A stretch of 64,000 nucleotides of DNA from Georgenia daeguensis (GTDB lineage Bacteria; Actinomycetota; Actinomycetes; Actinomycetales; Actinomycetaceae): NCBI RefSeq assembly GCF_039537705.1, contig NZ_BAABBA010000011.1, forward strand, positions 62,001-126,000, written 5' to 3'. The notes under the pieces were generated by a model. That model saw only the letters and a list, made by a program, of their open reading frames with translations. It was not told the DNA's origin and made no database searches. The translations under genes were made by a program, and so were the position numbers. Within the stretch, counting starts at the first letter, position 1. Each line of letters opens with the position of its first letter. Positions 58,424 through 64,000 of the stretch are shown here, piece by piece.

Positions 58424-58543
58424 CGGCGGCCTTCCCCGCGCCTTCCCGGCCGTGCGTGCGGCGCGGCGTCCCGGGAAGGTCGGGGGAAGGTCCGGTTCCT
58501 AGCGTCGTCTCCCGTCATGGCCCGACGACCAAGGAGAGACGAC

Positions 58544-59134
58544 ATGACGACGACCAGCCAGGACCGCGCCGCGATGAACGGCGTCGACGTCCCGGTCCTG
58601 TTCGCGACCCTCGACCTCGTGCGTGAGCAGCAGGAGCTCGGCGAGTTCCAGTTCCGCGCACGGAACGAGTGGGTCAGCGGCACGCACAACCGCACCTTCG
58701 TCGACGGCTTCTACGGGGCCGGGCAGGAGGACGCCACCCGCGACCGCCCGTTCGTGCTCGACGCGGACCACCCCGCCGTGCTGGTGGGGCAGGACCACGG
58801 CCCCACCGCCGTGGAGTACCTGCTCCACGCGATCGCCGCCTGCCTCACGCACGGCATCGCGAACGTGGCCGCGGCGCGCGGGATCGAGCTGCACCGGGTG
58901 GCCTCGACGGTCGAGGGGGACATCAGCCTCCTGGGCATGCTCGGCATCGACACCGGCGTCCGCAACGGCTACCGCCAGATCCGCGTGCACTTCGAGATCG
59001 AGGGCGACGCCACCGCCGAGCAGCTCGAGGCCGTCGTGCGGCGCTCGCAGGACCGCTCCGCGGTCTACGACGTGCTCACCCACGGCACCGACGTCGTCGT
59101 CGACGTCCACGCCAGCCCCGACGAGACCCGCTAG
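58544..59134 (+). CDS. OsmC-family protein
   Basis: 196 residues from ATG 58544 (AAGGAGAG upstream); the frame reaching back to 57263 is the shadow of the lipid kinase. The OsmC core GPTAVEYLLHAIAACLTHGIANVAAARGIEL (about 85-115) contains one Cys, and no second Cys is present. Two-Cys OsmC proteins detoxify organic hydroperoxides; single-Cys relatives have less clear activity. It is the first gene of a run leading to two flavoproteins and a BTAD regulator. Confidence 0.85.
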   Translation: MTTTSQDRAAMNGVDVPVLFATLDLVREQQELGEFQFRARNEWVSGTHNRTFVDGFYGAGQEDATRDRPFVLDADHPAVLVGQDHGPTAVEYLLHAIAACLTHGIANVAAARGIELHRVASTVEGDISLLGMLGIDTGVRNGYRQIRVHFEIEGDATAEQLEAVVRRSQDRSAVYDVLTHGTDVVVDVHASPDETR

Positions 59135-59205
59135 GCGCACCCCCACCGGCACGGGACGGGCAGACCCCGCCCCGTGCCGATCGAGAGAGATGACGAGGAG
59201 AACTC

Positions 59206-60465
59206 ATGCTGACGACCACGGTCGTCGTCATCGGCGGAGGGCAGGCCGGACTGGCCGTCAGCCGCCTGCTCACCGAGCTGCGCGTCGACCACGTCGTGCT
59301 CGAGCGCGGCACGCTCGCCCACCGGTGGCGCACCCGCGGCTGGGACAGCCTCACGCTGCTGACCCCGCGGTGGTTCAGCCACCTGCCCCACTGGCGGTGG
59401 ACCGGTCCCGACCCGCACGGCTACATGAGCCGCCACGAGCTGGTCGGGTACCTCGAGGACTACGCGCTGTCCTTCGCGGCGCCGGTGGCCGAGCACACCG
59501 AGGTGCTCGGCGTGCGCCGTGACCTCGGCCGCTTCCTGATCTCCACGACCACCGGGTGCTGGCGCGCCGACGACGTCGTGCTCGCCACCGGGCACAACGC
59601 CCTGCCGCGCGTCCCGGGGGTCGCGGCGGGGCTCGGCGACGGCGTCGTCCAGGTTGCCTCGGACGACTACCGCAACCCGGCGGGCCTTCCCGAAGGCGGA
59701 GTCCTGGTGGTCGGTGCCTCCGCCAGCGGGACCCAGATCGCCGACGAGCTGGGCGCCGCCGGGCGCGAGGTGGTCCTCGCCGTCGGCCGCCACACGCGGG
59801 TCCCGCGGCGCTACCGCGGGCGGGACGTGGTCGAGTGGCTCAGCCGCACCGGCGCCATGGACCGTCCTCGGGCGTCGCTGCCCGACCCGGCCCGCCCGCC
59901 GCACGAGCCGTCGATGCAGCTGGTCGGCAGGCCGGACCTGCGGGAGCTGGACCTCGCGAGCCTGCAGTCCCGGGGCGTCGTGCTCGCCGGGCGGCTCGCC
60001 ACGGCCGACGGCGAGCGGGTCACCTTCGCGCCGGACCTGCCGGCGACGGCGGCGCAGGCCGACGACCGCTTGCGCCGGCTACTGGGCCGGATCGACGCCG
60101 TCGCCGACCGCGACGGGGCGGAGCCCGCGCCCGGTGACGTGGTGCGGCCGGCCCGCACGGACGGCGCGCCGACGCGGCTCGACCTGCGCGCCCGGGGCAT
60201 CTCGACGGTCGTGTGGGCCACCGGCTACCGGCGCGCCCACCCCTGGCTGCACCTGCCCGTGCTCGGAGCCGACGGCGACGTCGTCCACGACGCGGGCCGC
60301 ACGGCCGTCCCCGGGCTGCACGTGGTCGGCGCCGCCTGGCAGACCCGGCGCAGCTCGGCCCTGCTCGGCGGCGTGCGGCACGACGCCGCCCTGGTCAGCG
60401 CGGCCATCGCGACCCGGCACCGGGTGCAGGTCGGCGCCGACGCGCTGGTGGGGGTTGAGCCGTGA
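59206..60465 (+). CDS. FAD/NAD(P)-binding monooxygenase-like flavoprotein
   Basis: 419 residues. FAD motif VVVIGGGQAGLAVSRLL (about 6-22), WDSLTLLTPRWFSHLPHW, a second nucleotide motif VLVVGASASGTQIADELG (about 166-183) and ATGYRRAHPWL near the end fit the CzcO/FMO-like flavoprotein family. It probably oxidises a small organic substrate with NAD(P)H and O2. The following gene's GTG overlaps its stop. Start ATG 59206 with GAGGAG upstream. Confidence 0.86.
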   Translation: MLTTTVVVIGGGQAGLAVSRLLTELRVDHVVLERGTLAHRWRTRGWDSLTLLTPRWFSHLPHWRWTGPDPHGYMSRHELVGYLEDYALSFAAPVAEHTEVLGVRRDLGRFLISTTTGCWRADDVVLATGHNALPRVPGVAAGLGDGVVQVASDDYRNPAGLPEGGVLVVGASASGTQIADELGAAGREVVLAVGRHTRVPRRYRGRDVVEWLSRTGAMDRPRASLPDPARPPHEPSMQLVGRPDLRELDLASLQSRGVVLAGRLATADGERVTFAPDLPATAAQADDRLRRLLGRIDAVADRDGAEPAPGDVVRPARTDGAPTRLDLRARGISTVVWATGYRRAHPWLHLPVLGADGDVVHDAGRTAVPGLHVVGAAWQTRRSSALLGGVRHDAALVSAAIATRHRVQVGADALVGVEP

Positions 60466-61694
60466 GGTGGGACGTGATCGTGGTCGGCGGCCGGGTGGCG
60501 GGCGCGGCCACCGCGATGCTGCTGGCCCGCGGCGGCCTGCGGGTGCTGTGCCTCGAGCGCACCCGGCTGGGCAGCGACACCCTGTCCACGCACGCGCTCA
60601 TGCGGGCCGGCGTGCTGCAGCTGAGCCGCTGGGGCCTGCTCGACGACGTGGTCGGTGCCGGCGTGCCGCCGGTGCACCGGGTGGTGTTCCACTACGGCTG
60701 GGACTCGACCACCGTCACCGTGAGGCCCGGCGCCGGCGTCGACGCCCTGTACGCGCCGCGCCGCACCTTCCTCGACGCCCTGCTGGTGCGCAGCGCCGTG
60801 GCCGCCGGCGCTCGGGTCGAGCACGGCGCGACCGTGACCGGGCTGCTGCGCGGGGACGACGGTGCCGCCATCGGCGTCGTCGTGCGCGGCCGGGACGGGG
60901 TCCGGGAGGAGCACGCCCCGCTGGTGGTGGGGGCCGACGGGCTGCGCTCGCTGGTCGCGGCCGCGGTCGGCGCCGCCGTGCGCTGGCAGGGGCGCGACGC
61001 GGCCGACTCCACGTACGGCTACCTCGCGGTGCCGGCCACCGGCTACGAGTGGTACTACGACGAGGGCTGCGGGGGCGGTCTCATCCCCACCAACGACGGC
61101 CTCACCTGCGTGTTCGCAGGCTCCGCGGCCGGCGGGCGCGCCGCGGGGCACGGAGCCGGGCACCCAACCGGGTACGCGGCCGGGCACGTCCCGGCTGGAG
61201 CGCCGGCCCCGCCCGGGCGGCGCGCTCCTCGGCCCGCGGCCTCGGCCGGCGAGGACCCGTGGGCAGGGACGTCCGTGCCGCCGGCCCTCGCGGAACGGAT
61301 CGCCGGGCTGCCCCTCGTCGGCCGGCTCCGGCACGTCCCCGGTGTCCCGGGCTTCCTCCGCTCCGCGGCCGGGCCGGGCTGGGCGCTCGTGGGCGACGCG
61401 AGCGGCTGGAAGGACCCGCTCAGCACCCACGGCATGACCGACGCGCTCAGGGACGCCGAGCTGCTCGCCCGCGCGCTGCTCGCCGCACCGGAGCCGGGAC
61501 CGAGGCAGCGCGAGGCGCTCGCGGAGTACGAGGCCACCCGCGACCGGCTGACCGTCCCGCTCCTCGAGGCCACCGAACCCATCGTGGGCTTCCGGTGGGA
61601 CCTCGCGGAGGTCCAGGGACTCCTGCGCGGCCTCGCGGCGGCGATGGCGGACGAGGTCGACGTGCTGCTCGCCCTCGACGTCGCGACGGTGTGA
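60462..61694 (+). CDS. FAD-dependent oxidoreductase (PHBH/geranylgeranyl reductase-like)
   Basis: 410 residues from GTG 60462, overlapping the previous stop. FAD motif VIVVGGRVAGAATAMLLARGG (about 5-25), the middle LVVGADGLRSLVAAAVG (DG motif) and the C-terminal GWALVGDASGWKDPLSTHGMTDALRDAELLA (GD motif) indicate a PHBH-type flavoprotein. A 45-residue insertion (about 225-270) is a Gly/His/Pro-rich low-complexity stretch (GHGAGHPTGYAAGH). It acts together with the upstream flavoprotein and OsmC protein in a small redox unit upstream of the BTAD regulator; the substrate is unknown. Confidence 0.85.
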   Translation: MRWDVIVVGGRVAGAATAMLLARGGLRVLCLERTRLGSDTLSTHALMRAGVLQLSRWGLLDDVVGAGVPPVHRVVFHYGWDSTTVTVRPGAGVDALYAPRRTFLDALLVRSAVAAGARVEHGATVTGLLRGDDGAAIGVVVRGRDGVREEHAPLVVGADGLRSLVAAAVGAAVRWQGRDAADSTYGYLAVPATGYEWYYDEGCGGGLIPTNDGLTCVFAGSAAGGRAAGHGAGHPTGYAAGHVPAGAPAPPGRRAPRPAASAGEDPWAGTSVPPALAERIAGLPLVGRLRHVPGVPGFLRSAAGPGWALVGDASGWKDPLSTHGMTDALRDAELLARALLAAPEPGPRQREALAEYEATRDRLTVPLLEATEPIVGFRWDLAEVQGLLRGLAAAMADEVDVLLALDVATV

Positions 61695-61760
61695 GGGACC
61701 CGTTCCCCACCCTTCCTGCCCACCCTGGCCCGGACGTACCATGCAGGGGCTCGGATCGAG

Positions 61761-64000
61761 GTGGCGGTGGACGTCAGAATCACGCTGCTCGGCGGCTTCT
61801 CGCTCGACGTGGACGGGGAGCCGGTGCCCCGCGCCTCGTGGTCCCGCCGGCCCGCCGCCCACCTGGTGCAGCTCCTCGCCCTGGCCCCCGGTCACCGCCT
61901 GCACCGGGAGCAGGTCATGGACGCCCTCTGGCCGGAGGCGGACGTCGTCGCCGCCGCGCCGCGCCTGCACAAGGCGGCGCACTACGCCCGGCGGGCCATG
62001 GGTCACCCCGACTCGCTGGTCCTGCAGGACGAGCTCGTCGAGCTGTGGCCGGGTGCCGAGGTCGCCGTCGACGCCGAGACCTTCGAGCGTGCCGCCACGG
62101 ACGCCCTGGGAAGGGGCGACCCGGACGCCTGCGGTCGGGCCGCCGACCTCAGCACCGGAGAGCTGCTGCCCGGCGAGCCCTACGAGGAGTGGGCGGAGGA
62201 GCCGCGCGAGCGCCTGCGCGCCCTGCGCCTGGACGTGCTGCGCGCCGCCCGCCGCTGGGCCGCAGTGGTCGACGCCGACCCCGCCGACGAGGACGCCCAC
62301 CTCCACCTCGCGGCGGACGCCATGCGTGCGGGCGACCCGGCCACGGCCCTGCGCCAGCTCGAGCGGCTGGAGCGCGCGCTGCGCCGCGAGCTCGGGGCGG
62401 CGCCCGGACCGCGGGCCCACGCGCTGCGGCAGAAGGCCATCGAGCAGTTCCGTGGCTCCGCCGTCGTCCCGGTCAGGGAGACCGACCTCGTGGGCCGGGA
62501 CGACGAGCTGGCCCGGCTGGACCGGCTCCTGGGAGCGGTCCAGCGCGGACGCGGGCAGGTGCTGTTCGCCTCCGGTCCGCCCGGGATCGGCAAGTCGGCG
62601 ATGCTGGTCCGGCTCGAGCGCGGGGCGTCGGCGCGCGGCATGCGGGTCGGGGCCGGGCTGGCGGCGCGGACCGCCGCGGACTGGCCCTACGCCCCGGTGC
62701 TCGAGGCGCTCTCGGACCTGTGCCGCCACCACCCGGCCCTCCTCGACGGGCTGCCGGACCCGTTGCGCGAGGAGATCGAGCGCGCCATGTCGGGCCGGCA
62801 CCAGGAGTGGGACGGTGCCGGCGGCCACCAGCGTCTCTACGTGGCCGCCGTCGAGCTGCTCCGGCTGGCCGCCGCCGGGAACGGCGCGGTGCTGACGATC
62901 GACAACGTCGACGAGGCCGACGTCGCCAGCCTGCGGCTGCTGCACCACCTCGCTCGGGCGACGGCGGGGGAGAAGGTGCTGGTCGCCGTCGCCCACGGCA
63001 CGGGGCCGCCGCCGGCGCTGGCCCAGGTCCGCGCGAGCCTGCTCGCCCGGGACCAGGCCACGACGCTGGACCTGCGGCCGCTCAGCCCGTCAGCCTCCCG
63101 CGCGCTGGTCTGCCAGCACGTCGACGACCCCGCGATGGTGGAGGCGCTGGTCGAGACGGGCGACGGCGTGCCGTTCGCCCTCGTCGAGACGGCGCGGGCC
63201 GCCGCCCGGGGGGAGAGGGACCCGTGGAGCGCGGTCCTCGCGCCGCGCGGGGTGCCCGCCGCCGTGCTCGACACCCTGGCGTGCGCGGCGGTCCTCGGCA
63301 ACGAGTTCGACGCCGACGAGCTGGCCGCCGTCGCCGGCCTGGACGAGGACGGCGTCGGCGACGCCGTCCGGGCCGGCGTCACCCACGGGCTGCTCGTGCG
63401 CACCGCCACCGGGCTGGCCTTCCGGCACGGGATGCTGCGCGACCAGCTGCGTGCGCGCCTCGACGGGCCCGCCCACCGGGCCGTGCAGCTGCGTGCCGCG
63501 CGGGCCGTCGAGTCCGCGGGCGGCTCGGCCGCCCGCATCGCTCACCACCTCGTCGAGGCCGGCCGGCCGGAGGAGGCGGTGCCCTGGGCGCTGACCGCCG
63601 CCGAGACCCATGCCGCGCTCGGCGCCTACCGGGACGCCCTCGCCCTGCTGGACCGGGTGCGCCCGGCCGCCACGGGAGAGCAGCTCGCCAGGCTGCTCGC
63701 CCTGCGGGCCGCCCTGCTGAGCGCCGCCGGGCACCCGGACGCCGTCGACGCGCACCGCGAGGCGCTCGCGCACGCCACCGACCCCGCGTCGGTGCGGGAG
63801 CTGCGCACCAACCTCTCGAAGGCGGCGCTGCTGGGCGGCGACCTGGAGACCGCCACCATCTCGCTGGAGGGCCTCGAGCTCGACGGCCGCGACCAGCGGG
63901 CGGACGCCGAGCTGCTCATCGCCCGCGGGCACGTCCACCTCTTCTCCGGCGACCTCCACGCCGCCCGGGAGGACGCCGAGCTCGCCAAGCGGCACGTCCT
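61761..64000 (+). CDS. BTAD/AAA-type transcriptional regulator (SARP-LuxR-like), 3' end outside the window
   Basis: About 746 residues are visible from GTG 61761 (GTG 61767 is an alternative with a nearer GAGG); the right edge cuts it. An N-terminal winged-helix DNA-binding domain (ITLLGGFSLDVDGEPVPRASWSRRPAAHLVQLLALAPGHRLHREQVMDALWPE, about 4-60) is followed by the bacterial transcriptional-activation domain (about 85-230). An AAA/NB-ARC-like ATPase comes next (FASGPPGIGKSAML, Walker A about 271-279; AVLTIDNVDEADVASLRLL), then TPR-like repeats beyond residue ~600. Such proteins activate local metabolic or biosynthetic genes; the upstream OsmC-flavoprotein run is the probable target. Confidence 0.88.
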   Translation, partial: MAVDVRITLLGGFSLDVDGEPVPRASWSRRPAAHLVQLLALAPGHRLHREQVMDALWPEADVVAAAPRLHKAAHYARRAMGHPDSLVLQDELVELWPGAEVAVDAETFERAATDALGRGDPDACGRAADLSTGELLPGEPYEEWAEEPRERLRALRLDVLRAARRWAAVVDADPADEDAHLHLAADAMRAGDPATALRQLERLERALRRELGAAPGPRAHALRQKAIEQFRGSAVVPVRETDLVGRDDELARLDRLLGAVQRGRGQVLFASGPPGIGKSAMLVRLERGASARGMRVGAGLAARTAADWPYAPVLEALSDLCRHHPALLDGLPDPLREEIERAMSGRHQEWDGAGGHQRLYVAAVELLRLAAAGNGAVLTIDNVDEADVASLRLLHHLARATAGEKVLVAVAHGTGPPPALAQVRASLLARDQATTLDLRPLSPSASRALVCQHVDDPAMVEALVETGDGVPFALVETARAAARGERDPWSAVLAPRGVPAAVLDTLACAAVLGNEFDADELAAVAGLDEDGVGDAVRAGVTHGLLVRTATGLAFRHGMLRDQLRARLDGPAHRAVQLRAARAVESAGGSAARIAHHLVEAGRPEEAVPWALTAAETHAALGAYRDALALLDRVRPAATGEQLARLLALRAALLSAAGHPDAVDAHREALAHATDPASVRELRTNLSKAALLGGDLETATISLEGLELDGRDQRADAELLIARGHVHLFSGDLHAAREDAELAKRHV

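Noticed and set aside
60225..62996. A 923-codon minus-strand frame opposite the flavoproteins and BTAD regulator
   Set aside because: Low-complexity Gly/Arg/Val-rich translation, opposite three genes with clear motifs and correct starts.

Overview
This 64 kb window is high-GC DNA with dense, short-gap gene packing, frequent GTG/TTG starts, ATGA/GTGA stop-start overlaps and many long antisense shadow frames. With the families present (OpcA, CWB2, UPF0303, DUF6221, SARP/BTAD regulators), it is most likely the chromosome of an actinomycete, probably Micrococcales (Georgenia/Cellulomonas-like; the genus is inferred only). I saw no tRNA, rRNA, CRISPR array, transposase or phage gene.

Layout. (1) 1-5.5 kb: a GH31 glycosidase (cut by the left edge), a secreted GH3 beta-glycosidase behind a perfect 22-bp palindrome, a four-TM protein and a 38-residue Cys-rich micro-protein. 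(2) 5.5-10.8 kb: a cst-like reactive-sulfur operon (rhodanese, persulfide dioxygenase-rhodanese fusion, TauE/SafE exporter, Ni/Co permease, MFS), with two matching CsoR-family operators in the divergent control region. (3) 10.8-25.2 kb: a catabolic locus in two divergent arms. The minus arm is opcA, lacI, creatininase-family amidohydrolase, class II aldolase, UPF0261/Tm-1-like protein and Zn-dehydrogenase. The plus arm is a NitT/TauT-type ABC transporter and a DUF1537 acid-sugar kinase; a phosphodiesterase and zwf follow. AACCGGTT operators mark both lacI-linked promoters. (4) 25.2-37.9 kb: an IclR-governed locus with two operons (SDR-MFS; MFS-NIPSNAP-SDR-three FAD reductases-rarD), three TTGCG-N5-CGCAA operators and two homologous leaders. 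(5) 38-51 kb: cell-surface genes (CWB2 protein, M14 carboxypeptidase), then a lacI-FAD oxidoreductase-sugar ABC transporter-DUF4127-DUF4127 set of unknown function. (6) 51-64 kb: a MarR-MFS pair, manA, partner-switching regulators, a lipid kinase, MaoC, OsmC, two flavoproteins and a BTAD/AAA regulator cut by the right edge.

Most of the window is accessory carbon uptake and catabolism, with several local regulators sitting beside recognisable operators. The least explained parts are the DUF4127 operon, the DUF1537/UPF0261/creatininase locus, and a non-coding inverted-repeat element present twice (about 10.88-11.18 kb and 23.28-23.66 kb).
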